Shown here: piece after piece, positions 23,284-34,900 of the stretch
Position numbering within the stretch: the stretch's first letter is position 1
How the letters are laid out: each line of letters begins with the position of its first letter
Assembly (NCBI GenBank): GCA_033064195.1
Contig: JARBJD010000081.1
Coordinates: 62,001 to 126,000, forward strand
DNA length: 64,000 bases
Reading direction: 5' to 3'
DNA from: Blattamonas nauphoetae
Taxonomy: Eukaryota; Preaxostyla; Oxymonadida
Translations under genes and position numbers: made by a program
The notes under the pieces: model-generated
Told to the model about the DNA's origin: nothing
Database searches by the model: none
What the model saw: the letters and a program-made list of their open reading frames with translations, nothing else

Positions 23284-24212
23284 ATGTCAGTGTGCTATTT
23301 ATGTTGTACATTGTGTAATTTTGTTTGTTGGTTCGTTCTCTTCTGCTGTACGCCTCATTTTCCCGTCATTCACCTGGAATTTATCGTCCTCAGAAAGGAA
23401 CTCGTCGTTCCGTGAACTCAACTCTCTTTGAAACACCACTCTGGAATTTCTTGATCACAGATTGGTTTTTCATTTTCTTTCTCGGATCAATTCTCTCCGC
23501 AACATGTTCTCTCTTTGTCTTAACAAACTGTAATCATTTCCCTTATTGAACACGTACCCAGTCCAACTGTCGATACACTCCCTCAATTCAAGAAAACCAT
23601 CCAAAAATACAACTGTCATCATGTTGTCCGATTGTGCGAATCAACGTATCCGCCATCGGAACTCTCAGATATCCAATGTGCAGTCCTGGAGTTTGAATTT
23701 CCTGATGGGAACAAACCGCCGAAGTACATAATCGAACAGGTATCCTCCTCAATCGTACTTGACGTTATACCTCCCTCCAGTGGTTTGATTTACTGGAATC
23801 TCTTCGCCCAGACGTTTTTCCTTCGTCTGCTCAATCATCCCAAAAACAGGTGGATCAACAACCGCCTACTACTGCCATGTCTTCATTAGATGCCTCAACA
23901 GAACAAGCTGATCCAATGAAAACACAGACTCCATCTACAGAACAATACAACCCAAAGAACCCGACTGTTTGCACTCACTGCATCGCAGGATTAGGGCGAG
24001 CTCCAATGCTTGTATGTCTTGCGATGATGGCCTACGATTATGACATCTCGGGACTCGAAGTTGTAAACACAATTCGAAAACTACGCCCAGGGGCTCTTAA
24101 TTCGGAACAGGTCAGATTTATCATGGACTTTGAAAAGGAGCGAATGAAACTCAATCGCAAAAAACGTATGCACAAGCATAAGCAAGGAGATTCTGGATGT
24201 TCCATAATGTGA
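23284..24212 (+). CDS. PRL/PTP4A-type prenylated tyrosine phosphatase (spliced)
   Basis: Exons 23284-23289, 23394-23464, 23562-23739 and 23781-24212 join in phase (introns 104, 97 and 41 bases), giving 228 residues. Signature blocks: LWNFLITDCPT near the N-terminus, HHVVRLCESTY, a PDG acid loop (FEFPDGNKPP) and the active-site loop HCIAGLGRAP, which has the CX5R and Ala following it that mark PRL phosphatases. RRGAFN-type sequence follows as LRPGALNSEQ. The C-terminus is basic and ends in the CAAX box CSIM, so it should be prenylated and held at membranes. About 45 low-complexity residues (Thr/Gln/Pro-rich) are inserted between the acid loop helix and the active-site loop, which human PRLs lack. 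The first, six-base exon is tentative. Confidence 0.88.
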
Positions 24213-24590
24213 ACTGAACTCTTCATTTCTTGTCTGTTCCTCTTCTGTTTTACAAGTGGATGGTCTCATTATTTCTCTGTCCATCACATTACACGACTTC
24301 TTCTCGAAGGTATTCTCATTTCACGTTTTCGTTGAACAATTATGATGCTGACTTTGATCTGATTCACGGCACAGGTTGAACGGTCAAATACGCATGGAGA
24401 TGGAGAACAATGTTTTCTGCAAGACAACCACTTCCTGATTTTACCATTTTCAAGTGCGATGTGATGATGGCCCCATTATTTTTTTGTTCAATCGAGTGGA
24501 GTTCGTTGGGTCGAAACCCGCTGTTCAACAACCCAAGAGCTTTCTAACCACTCTTATACTATTTATTTATCTTTCTACAAACACTCTTTG
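24213..24590. other. Intergenic region
   Basis: Downstream of PRL and upstream of the gene starting at 24591, on the same strand. AT-rich toward its end; no gene, RNA or repeat was seen. Confidence 0.4.
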
Positions 24591-27500
24591 ATGCGTACAA
24601 GTTTTCATCCGATTTTTGTTGCGCTTTTTTCCGAAGAATCGCCATGTATGTCCTCATCTCATGAATCATTTGTGTTCAGCCCCAACATCATTTTCTGTTC
24701 AATGTTTCAAGAGCCTTCTGTCGGTTTCACCTGGTGTCTCGCTTGGAGTGATTGTTGGACAAAATGTGGATCTGGAGAAACTGAAGCTCTCGCTTGATTC
24801 TCTTCTGTCTCCCCAGACATCCATCGACTATATCCCATTTTTCTCAGAGAATGAGACCACAATTTCACCTCAAGTATGCAGATTCTGAGATTTCCGACAC
24901 TTTTCGTCGTTTGTGCCTGTTCTTCAGATGAAGTTGAAGTCAAAAGCCTTTGCCTCGAAATACGATCCAATTGTGGTAATGGATACGGAACTATATTTTG
25001 TGAAAGATATAATTCCATCTCTGAAAAGTTTCCACGAATCAACAAAACTCATTGCTCTCACTCAGTCACCCCTGACACACGCCACTCTAGTAAAAACGGT
25101 TCTCCAGGACCCAAACACTCTCCGGTATACTTCTTGAATTTTTGAAGATATTTTTCAGGAAACTAACGTCTTATTTGGTAGTTCGTTCATCATTGATTAT
25201 TTCATTGTTCACCAACTGGGAAAATCATTGGAAAGAACTGCACCAAAAGCCCGTCTTAAGTAATCCTTTGAATCCGCAGGAATCAACAACCGTCCCGTTT
25301 GATCTGCTTGAGCAAGTGTCCTTCAATCTCGCGTTGAACAAAACTCTGTCGATCTTTGATTCAACACCAAATGTCCAACAGCAAGTGGTAGATCATTTGC
25401 CACGGACGTCATTTTATGTGGAAAAGGAGGTTGTTCATGGTCTTGTTGGGAATGGGATTTCACAATCATCGAACCGAAGTCTGCTGAACACACCAGCCAT
25501 GTCAGTCTATTCGTCTGCATCGAACGAATCTCCTCGCCTGCCATCCTCCACAAAGGTCTCCACAACGTTTGTGTCGAACGCAATCACGATCACACACGGA
25601 CTGAACGAAGAAAACGAACCGGACACTCCGAATGTGGCGACCACAAATCGGCCGTTGTCTGTCCACTCGGAAATTGTGAGGAGATATCACGATTCACCGA
25701 GTGTTTGGACGATGGGAGAGAACGTCGAAAGGGAGCAGAGGGAGGCCGAACAACGAAGCCAATCGCCGTCGCTTCTTCACCAACCGTCGCTGATCCGAAA
25801 TCAAGACCAGTCAAACCCACAAGAGCCTCACAAATATGGTCGTATTTTCTTTTCTGACTCTCCCTCGCCGTACATGCCATCGTATCCTCTCGTTCCTCTG
25901 AACCACGAAGGCGAGTTCATCGCCGAACAACCAGTCAGACTGGACGACACACATCAAACCGACATCAACGTCTCTTTCTCTCTCAACCCAGCCCAACACT
26001 ATGTTCGTCAGTCCGATGCGAAAGAGAAGATTCACAGTTCGAACTCCACATCGCCTTCCTTCCATCCTCACTCTGATCCAAAGCTGATTGCGTCTCCCGC
26101 CCCACAGCAGCCAAGCTCGCGTTGGTCAAAAGGTCGAACACGTCGCTCGCTTTCAACGAGTGGAATGGAGGACTCGAAGCACTCGGATTCAGTAGTTCAC
26201 TCATCTCGCTTTTCCAGTTCGTTCGAAAACAAAAAAATGCAAACTTTTCGAATCGAGCTGCCAATGGTCCATCGCTCAAAACCTCCCAAACCCACTGAAG
26301 AGACAGACGCCCTCCTCTCCTCCCTCTCACTTGCATCGTCTCTCACTCCGAACTTCAGAAGGCCACCGCAGAACGCCAGCTCACCTGTCCATCAACCCAA
26401 CCAATCACTCCCACCACAATCCTCGTCTGCTGTCCAAGAAATCCATCGTTCTCCGATGACTGGGGTGAACTTCTCGCCGTACCACTGCTCAAGCAATCGA
26501 ACCTCAAGTCGGATTCTTCCCAACATGGAGATGGTCTCTCAAACAGGCAATAGTTCGACAATCCTGCCATGTCTTGTCTCGTCAGATGTCGCACAGTCGT
26601 CGCAGAATCTTCATCAGCCTCACTCGTTCTCTGTGACGGATTTGGGAGAAGGGCGGAATCAGATGCAGTCAACAAGAGTTGAGTCAGCTCATGCCTCTCC
26701 TCTCCACACAAACCAGCAATCTGAGAGTCGTGCGAGGGTCGTGGAATCCACCCCAACAAAGGACCGCCCCAGTTCGTGCCATCCAGTTGTATCCCACCAC
26801 TCCTCCCACAATGTGTGCATGTCCGCCGGGTCTGATCATCCTGTGTCGATTCGAAATACCCAATCTGAAATGGATACGTTTGAGCCTCCTCGGAAAGTGA
26901 CATCCTCACACCAAGCCTCTCACTGCAAAGATCGGGTTGGAATTCAGCTAGACGGATCGGAGTCAAGCGAAAGCTGCCACTTCGATTGGGGAAGCCGCGG
27001 CTGTCTAAACAGCTTGCGATCCCCATTCGCCCGCCCTTTCCGGTCCAAATCTCCTCTGGGAAGGCTGATCACCCCAAAGACTGACCAGGCACGTCTGTCG
27101 TCTCAATCTCCGAGCGAACACTTCGATTGGGGAAGCAGAGGAAACATCAGCACTCGACGGTCGTCGTCGTCTTTTGCAGCATCTCAGCAGGCTGGCATTG
27201 CACAGAATGCTCTAAAAGAGGCGTGCATTGGGCAAGACACGATTGAAGAAGCTGACTCTGCTCCAAGAAACAGGCCCGCAACATACATTCGCTCGTTCAG
27301 CCCCCCTCCTGACATTTTACAGTTCGCTGGCTTCTTCCCTCCACTCACAGCCAATCCGAACAACCTCTTAAATACTTCGGATCGACTGACGGAGTGTCAA
27401 CTTCCTTCCGAATCGTCAGACGGGATAGCGGGAGTGGTGTTTGACTACACGAAGTGTGACAAGATCGGAATTGTTCCTATTTCATTCAAGGATTCGCTTC

Positions 27501-28474
27501 GTGGGCCACAGGTTACCTCATTTTCATCGCCAGACAGCACTCCTGTCCTTCCCTCTGAATCACCCAATAAGATTGTTTTCTGCCCGCTTGATGGTTCCGG
27601 GCGTCATGAGACACCAAAAAGGGCGAGCACGAGCAGCACCAAATCTGGACACAAATCCCACAAACAACGAAAAGCACAGTGGAGAACGGATACTCCCCCG
27701 TTCTCCCAACGCTATGGACACCCCTCTCCATTCAGTCAGTCTCCAATCGTCGCCTCGGAACATCCATCGATGCGTGCAACAGGTGGGAAGCATCGACTGT
27801 ATCACCGAACGCCAAACCAGTCTGCCTCGTCTTCTCCAGCGATACAGACAAGTGAAGGTCAGCAGAATGGGCCAGTTCCCACGTTCGGTCCTCCTCGCTC
27901 GCACTACCCGCGTCGCAGTCTGAAGCCGCGTTCGCCGTTTCTCTCGGACACATCACCCGACCTTCCACCACCCATCCCGCTGCATGACATCACGACGTAC
28001 CATCCAACCCTTTCTCAATGGGACCACCCACACCTTCTTCATCTTCGGGAGACCCCAGCTCGAATCAGTGAAATATCAGCACAGTCCTCCACATCCGGGC
28101 TGGACAAGGGGAGTGACGCCACGTCAACACAAGTGACGGGATATCTCACACCGCTCCCTCCCACTCAGCCTCTCTTCCATCGAACCATGACGAAATCACC
28201 GAGCCAGTTTGACATGAAGGATCTCATCTTGGACGACAACTCGACCAGCTCGGAAGCGTCGAGCCTCTCATCGTATTCTCCAATGTCCAAAGACTCTCAA
28301 TTTGTCTCGCCGTCGCTCTACAGCACCGGATCCTATCACTCCTACACCAGCCCCATTGTTATCGACCCATTCGGCTCAGAAATAATCCCCCCTGGAAATA
28401 TGGCTCTCACCTCGTTGCGGAACCCTCTCTTCAATCCGTCCCAGACGAGATCTTCAACAGCTAACGAAAACTGA
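24591..28474 (+). CDS. Large Ser/Pro-rich protein of unknown function (spliced)
   Basis: Exons 24591-24645, 24680-24873, 24928-25124 and 25159-28474 (introns 34, 54 and 34 bases) join in phase to 1,253 residues. The first about 200 residues look folded (LGVIVGQNVDLEKLKLSLDS; YDPIVVMDTELYFVKDIIPS), but I recognise no family. The remaining 1,000 or so residues are disordered, dominated by Ser, Pro, His, Gln and Arg, with many SP and TP sites that could be kinase targets. The octapeptide HFDWGSRG occurs twice, about 45 residues apart, as a possible short binding motif. The big final exon is certain. A different reading of the short stretch near 25,159-25,260 would give a more globular sequence, so the junction there deserves care. 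Confidence 0.6.
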
Positions 28475-28733
28475 CATCTCTACGTTGCTCAAGCGGCTTC
28501 TGACATCGTTCATTTCTTTCCGTCTTGAAGTTCGTATTTCTTAGAATTTTCGTTGATGCTTCTGTTCTCAACTCCAGGACTCCTGCTATTTCTGAGGCTT
28601 GGAATTCTTTCTCTACCTTTCAATTATATTGTCTGCTTTGTTGCCTCTTCATTGTGAAAAAATGGTCATAAAAAACCCGAACAAAGTAGCCCATAATACA
28701 AATTGAATTGGCATCACTTTGCATCTGCGGTGC

Positions 28734-29914
28734 TTAATAGTGAGGATCTTGTGGTTTTTCGGGTGGTTCTTGTGATTTGTCAGTTGGATTGAGATAGACA
28801 GCTGTCTTCGGTGGACCAACGTGTCGATTGTGGACAGGACTTTTCGAAAACATGTTGAAAAACATGTTGCAATGATCGTCAACTTCAAGGACTGAAGCAA
28901 TATTGTTCATCCTGTAACAGTAATCCGGTGCGGACCACACCGTGATGACTGTATTAAAAAAATGCATCTGGAAAAATGATGTTCGAAGAAGGAATATAAA
29001 AACCTTATAGCCTTCAGAACAGAGCTGATGCGATCTAATCACATGTGTAAGCTTGTTTCTGTGTAAAAATGCGTTTACTACATCCTTTCCAAAGAGATAG
29101 CCAGCTCCTCTTAGAAAATTGATCTGAATTAATGGAAAAAACCTGGGAGAACCTACAAAACCTTCAACGGTATCAGATGGATCTGACCAGAGAAGATCAG
29201 CCATTGGTCCCTGAAAAATGTGATTCCAAAAACGACACACTTCTGTGGGGACATCTTGAAACCTGTTGAGAATTTTAATTTGATCGATGGTTTGAATATC
29301 AGGTGATAAACCACCATGAACACAAAAAAGTCGCTCATTTACCACAGCACAGAGAGGCAGTGTATCAAAAGTGCTGAAGAATGATCTTCTTACCCTTTCA
29401 TGATAATCAGGGTATTTCTGAAAGCATTCAGTGTGAAAGGAATAATCCTACATTTGGATATGAGAGACAAGAGAATTTACCTTTGAAAGTTGGTTTGACT
29501 CGTGATTACCACGGAGTAAATGTATATTATGTGGATATCGGAGTTTAAGAAGTAAAAGTAGTGTAACTGTTTCAACCTTGATAGAAATGATACCTGGTAC
29601 AACCAAAAACAAACCGAGTTGTGACCACGATCGACATAATCGCCGAGAAAGAGGAATGAGGTGAATGGCGCTCTTCCAGCTAAGAACGATGAAAACAGAA
29701 AATAAAATAACATACCAATGTCAAACATCTCTATTAGATCAGCTAATTGTCCATGTAAATCCCCAACAATTGTGCATGGTCCAGAAATCTGGAGAACATT
29801 GCTTTCTTCGAGAAAAATGGACTTTGCACGTTTATTAAGTTCGATGATCTCTGGCGTGGACAAAAACGCCCCATGCATCACTTTATCGATTTGATCATCA
29901 ACATCTAGTGACAT
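28734..29914 (-). CDS. PP4/PP6-like serine/threonine phosphatase catalytic subunit (spliced)
   Basis: Seven exons join in phase: 29914-29716, 29679-29615, 29576-29481, 29447-29241, 29210-29157, 29123-29004, 28967-28734. The six introns are 30-38 bases, and the product has 324 residues, the normal length for a PPP catalytic subunit. All signature blocks are present: TIVGDLHGQ, LGDYVDRGHNS, LLRGNHESNQ, FCVHGGLSPD, LRGAGYLFG, RSHQLCSEGYK and WSAPDYCYR. The domain layout and the RGAGYLFG block fit the PP2A/PP4/PP6 branch. Two oddities: RSH replaces RAH, and SAPDY replaces SAPNY. The C-terminus ends in DPHY rather than the methylated YFL of that branch, so the usual C-terminal regulation is probably absent. 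It lies 163 bases downstream of SNAPC3 on the same strand. Confidence 0.9.
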
Positions 29915-30077
29915 ATAGCGATTTATGTTGTTCAGTGGTTCGATCGAGATGGAGAGAGATTTCACGATGATTATTTGGAGAAAAGAATTTCCTGAATCGA
30001 AAAACACATATAAAAGAAGAAACAATTTGAAGTGAACAAGGAGGGACACATAAATTGACTGGTAGACGAGATTGGGC

Positions 30078-31535
30078 TTATTCATGATAATAGGGGAATG
30101 TCTCGAAGTCTGTAAAGAGAAGACGATTGTCCGATGTGTAATGAAGAGGACGATAGCAATGGTCACAGTAGAAGTAAGGATCGTCAGTTGCCATGCGATC
30201 ACTGTATGTAACGCACCTTGCTGGGAAGATATCGCAGATTTTGCACTTTCTTCTTCTGATCTTAGCCTGGAAGATGTGTCTGGGATAGAGGTTGGCATCT
30301 TGAACGTCATCAGGTGAGATGATTCGAGCTTCAGAGAAGACGATTGTGTGCTCGCAGTTTCCTTGATGGACGTACAGATAAGGCTGGCCAATTTTGATGT
30401 TGAGATCAAGGAAGGTAGTCTGTTCCATTGGGCGAGTAGCAAATGCTCCAAGGCCGGGACGCAGATTGCTGAAGACGAATGGTGAAGAAAAAAATGATTG
30501 GAGAAGTGAGGTGAAAAGTGGTGAGATATTGCACAAGTGTGAAATATGTCCGAGTAATGGTCGCATACCGATCGTCTTGTTCGAGCCATCTCATGATTGG
30601 TTCGGAATAGTCTTGTGTTTGTCCACTTCGAGAGTCGTTGTAGAAAGTGTTCTCGATGAGGAAGAATGCAGGACGAATTGGAGATGTATCGTACAGGTAG
30701 TCAGCTAGACAGTACAAACGATCTCGGAGATCAGTCAGAACTTGAGATCCAAGGACATGGAATTCCTGTTGCTTGAGTTGTTTGTTTGGGTTGTACAGGG
30801 AAACAGTGAGGATCACTTCATTAGGGGCAATCTGGCGCATGTCAGCAGGGTTAGTGGGCTCCTTCATCATAGACGCAATGTAGTTGATTTGTTTGAAGCC
30901 ACGAGTACTTTTCACTTCTTTACGATTTCTGAGATGTCCAAGAAAAGACATGCATGTATATCAAGTTAAGAGAGAGAAAATACCTACGACGGAAATAGTC
31001 CCAGCAGGAAAGCTGGCAGGGACGGTTATCTTCCATGGCGAGTTGTTGTGCTTTAAGTGAATTTTCCACGGGGTCAACTAATATGAGAGAATCAAGAAAA
31101 AGAATATGTTGAAGAAAAAAGGTCAGAAATGAGGAGATGTAACTTTTAAAGCACAAAAAAATTGTAGTGGTCATAAATGTTGAGATGGAAAAATGGTCGT
31201 TTGAACACACATTGCTGGTCGTAGATGCGACTTTGAATTTCTTCTTCAATAATGGTAGAAATAGCATCTTCGATGACCTGTTTTCGAGAGCGTTGAACGT
31301 ACTGAGAGCAACTGAGAGGAAAATTAAATTTGTCAAAATTAATTTGTGAGGTATCTCAAAATAAGGGTTAAAAATAGTATATAAGGAGAATAACATGATG
31401 TAAAGGTCGGGCAAACTCAAGACTTGCTTGGTCTTGGCTCCATCCTTCCGGAATAAAATCTTCTTCAAAACGGGGAATTGCCTCCGTTAAAGCATCCTGG
31501 AAGCTCTTTAACGAAACATAAGTGCGTAGTGCCAT
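30078..31535 (-). CDS. SNAPC3: SNAPC3 (SNAP50), small nuclear RNA transcription factor subunit (spliced)
   Basis: Exons 31535-31395, 31301-31211, 31077-30984, 30928-30569 and 30468-30078 (introns 93, 133, 55 and 100 bases) give 358 residues. The C-terminal zinc-binding half is diagnostic: IGQPYLYVHQGNCEH, DANLYPRHIFQAK, CKICDIFPARCVTYSD, DPYFYCDHCYRPLHY. These match the conserved domain of human SNAPC3, and the Cys/His residues are kept. The preceding block (EVILTVSLYNPNKQLKQQEF; LIENTFYNDSR) matches its central region. The protein is part of the complex that binds the proximal sequence element of snRNA promoters and recruits RNA polymerase II or III. The N-terminal Met is in a segment that joins in phase to the remainder. 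Confidence 0.92.
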
Positions 31536-31947
31536 TGTCTGTGAATGAGAGGAGGAGAATGAGCCGAAATGAAAACAAAAAGTGGGCCAGACCCTTTTTC
31601 AAGTTGTTTCTTTTTCTGTTGATCAAAGGATAAAGGGCTATTATCACAAAAAAGCCTGATGGGCCGATCAATGTAACTTCTTTATTGTTGTGAAAGCAGA
31701 TGTTTGTCACAATCTGATGTCGGTGTATCATCCCTTTCTGAGATACTGAAGATTTTCAATGCCCCTATAGCCTTTTGGACTTGATTTTTAGAAGACAATC
31801 AATCTCTCAAAAAGATTGTTTCTGGGAAAGTATGATAATCTGCACCTGCAATATATGTTCTGAAAGTCCACAAATCTTCTGAATGCTCGCTGAAAATCAG
31901 AATTTGCTGTTAAACTCCAGAATATAGAATGCTTGGTTTCAAGAGAC
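31536..31947. other. Divergent intergenic region
   Basis: Between the SNAPC3 start and the proposed start of the calponin-homology gene. AT-rich, with no recognised gene or repeat. Presumably it holds both promoters. Confidence 0.4.
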
Positions 31948-34900
31948 ATGGAGTCGTTTCTCGCTATTCTGGAGCTAATAATCCACTGTGTAGAAGTAAG
32001 TGAGCAATAATCAGAGATCGAATCATGTGGTAGGTTTTGATCCAGGTTGTGAAATCGATCGGCCTTTTGGATGATCGAATGCTCGATGAATCGTCTCAAT
32101 ATCCCACAGAATCTCAAGAGAGGGCTATTCTCAAAAATACCAAACTGAGTCTGTTGATTCTACTCAATATTAAGTTCCAATTCTTGTTTTTCTTTATGTT
32201 CTCTGCTCTCACAAACTAATCACTCTTCTCCTCTCTTTCAATACATTTTTTAGCGAAAGATGAACTTACTCTTGTTTGAATTCCCTTTTCGATATGATAT
32301 TAAATCTGTCTTGCTCGTACTGACACATGTTTTAGTATTTTGACTGGTTTTATGCACTGATGCCAGCTCACCGAAGCATCCCTCGATATGATATTTTTTT
32401 CAGTGGAGAACTGTTGTGTGAACTTGTTGGAAAGCTTTCATTCTCAGAAGACAAAGGTTCATTGTTTTATCACGTTTTAATTGTTCATTTTGAATTTCTC
32501 ACTCCAATATTAGATGGACAAGAATTTGAAATGCGCGGCATTTTCCGACGAAGCACAACGAAGGTTACTTGTGAAAAGAACATCGAGAAAGCTCTTTCTT
32601 ATCTTTGGAAGAAATCTCCAAGAGTGAAACATATGCCAACCGCAACAGAAGTGTTTGAACACAAAAATGGCACAATTGTTGTGAATCTTCTCTTGGAAAT
32701 ATTTGATATCTTCGTTTCAAGACCGATTCGAACCCGATCAAAGCAAATATTCAAATGGATGAATTCGATACTTGGATTCTATGGTCTTTCCATCCCACCA
32801 CATGTCTCCAAATATTCTAACAATGAAGAACGATGGAACTATCTTCGAACAGGAACAATGTTATGTCTCATCTGTTTTGCATTCCTTGACGAATCAACTG
32901 ATGAGACAAATCCACCATTGGCAGCTAGTCTCCCTCTCTCATCAGTCTTCTTTCATCCAGAAGATGAAAAGGAAATGCTCTCTAATGTACAAATCGCTTT
33001 CGCTGGATTGAAGCAACGTGGAGTTCCTGTCTTCTTCCAACCTGACATCTTTGTCAGAACCAATTGTCCACAGTTCGTGCTCCTTCAATTAGATGTTATA
33101 TATGGTGAACTTCGGACCGAAATGCCCTCTCAGCGAATCATTGAAAATGGAAGAAGAAAAGATCCAGTTGATCGGTTTGATGAGGAATGGATGAACGCAA
33201 GAATGTCACTCGGGGACTGGATGGTATTTGCTGATGATCTGCGAATTCCGAAAACTACTGACTCTGGGTACCTCGATGATAGTGACATTTTATCACCATT
33301 TTCTCTCGAGAATTATTTTCCAATGGAACCAAAAACACGCGATGTGTCACAGGTTCCTACTCCAGGATCTATTGATCATTCGGAAGTCCAATCCGAAAAA
33401 CGGACTCCCCAAAGCAGTCCAGACCATAAACTGGCAAAGGAACTGGCTGAGGCCTCGGCAGTGGCAAATGGGAAGACAAGGGCCAGATCTCAGTCTCCAC
33501 CGAAACATACCGAAATCCAGAGCTCACCCCGACGAAATACAATCACAAAAGGTGGTACAGTCACGTTCACCTCTCAAAACTCAAATGAAGAGCCGAATAT
33601 CACCACAATCAGTTTCGCAGATCATCCACCCAGCCTTCCACAGGAGAATCAAACGACCTCCTCGCAATCGCATCTCCTCCGTACAATGCGGCCACAGCCA
33701 CTTCAACCTATCACCTCAATTGACACACAGCCTCTTCACTCATCGAGCACCCAAGCTCCGCAGATGTCAGCCACGTCGTCTTTCCAGACTTCTTTCCTCT
33801 TGAGTCCGTCTGTGCTTCTCGGAGAGACAAAGGAAAGTGATCCTTCCACACCCAAATCGCATTCTGTCACTCCACAGCCAGCTTCGAGCCGTGGAGTCAC
33901 AACGGCACTCCCAATCTCTCCGTCCTCTTCCACCCACACCCACCGCTCCCTCCCATCCCGCCAATACACAACCACCTCTCTCCCCAACCTCCCTCCACGC
34001 GTTCCCCTCGACTCTGACTCCGGAGTCTCAGTCCGGACAGGCAAGGATTCGTACCATCCCATCACAGAACCATCGTCGTATCGAATCCAGCCAGCTGTCC
34101 ACTCTCCTTCCACAACGTCGTCGTCGGGGCGACCGATCAGGACGACTGACAATCAGACGACTCCATCTCAACAGTGGTCTCGGGTGACCTCAGAAACACC
34201 ACAAAACATCGACGAGATTCCGGATCCAATCAGCATCTATAATCTCAATACGGGCAAAACAGGTTCACAACATCCCCCCAATGATTCCATGCTGATCTCA
34301 CTCGATTCAGCTCACTCGCCGATCATTCCTGACTCATCGTTCTTCTTTCATGGCGATCATGTTTCCTTACCTGTCCGAACTTCTCTCACAGTTGGCATTG
34401 AAGGGTATGTTCCACACACCGAATACACAAGTATGGAGAGTCAGCTCGCGTCTGGTCTTCCATCGGCAACGTCAACTCAGCCATTCACTCAGTTTGTATC
34501 CCCTGACCATTCTTCACCTCCTCCTCATTCCTGGTCCCAGACAAATCAATCTCCTGGGATCGAAACAGCGAACATCTCCCCAAATTCTTTTGAGGGATCA
34601 GACACAGTCCCTTTCGCTCGTCATTTCCAATCAGAGTCCCACGGATCTCTGACAGAGATCATCGAATACTCGCTCCCTCTCTCACCCACCTTCTTCCGCG
34701 ACCCATCCTCCCCACCTCTTCCAATCAGCCAACGCGGAGAGCCGTCGTTTTCTTTTTTCAGAACTGCGTCAATCGGGTCATCCTCCTACCTTCACGAAGA
34801 GTATCCTTCAATGCACTCTCGGTCACCGTCACTCATGTCGTTCCTTGTCTCGGGGCATATGCCCACTTTTGATTCAGGTGTTCACTCGGAATCCCCACTC

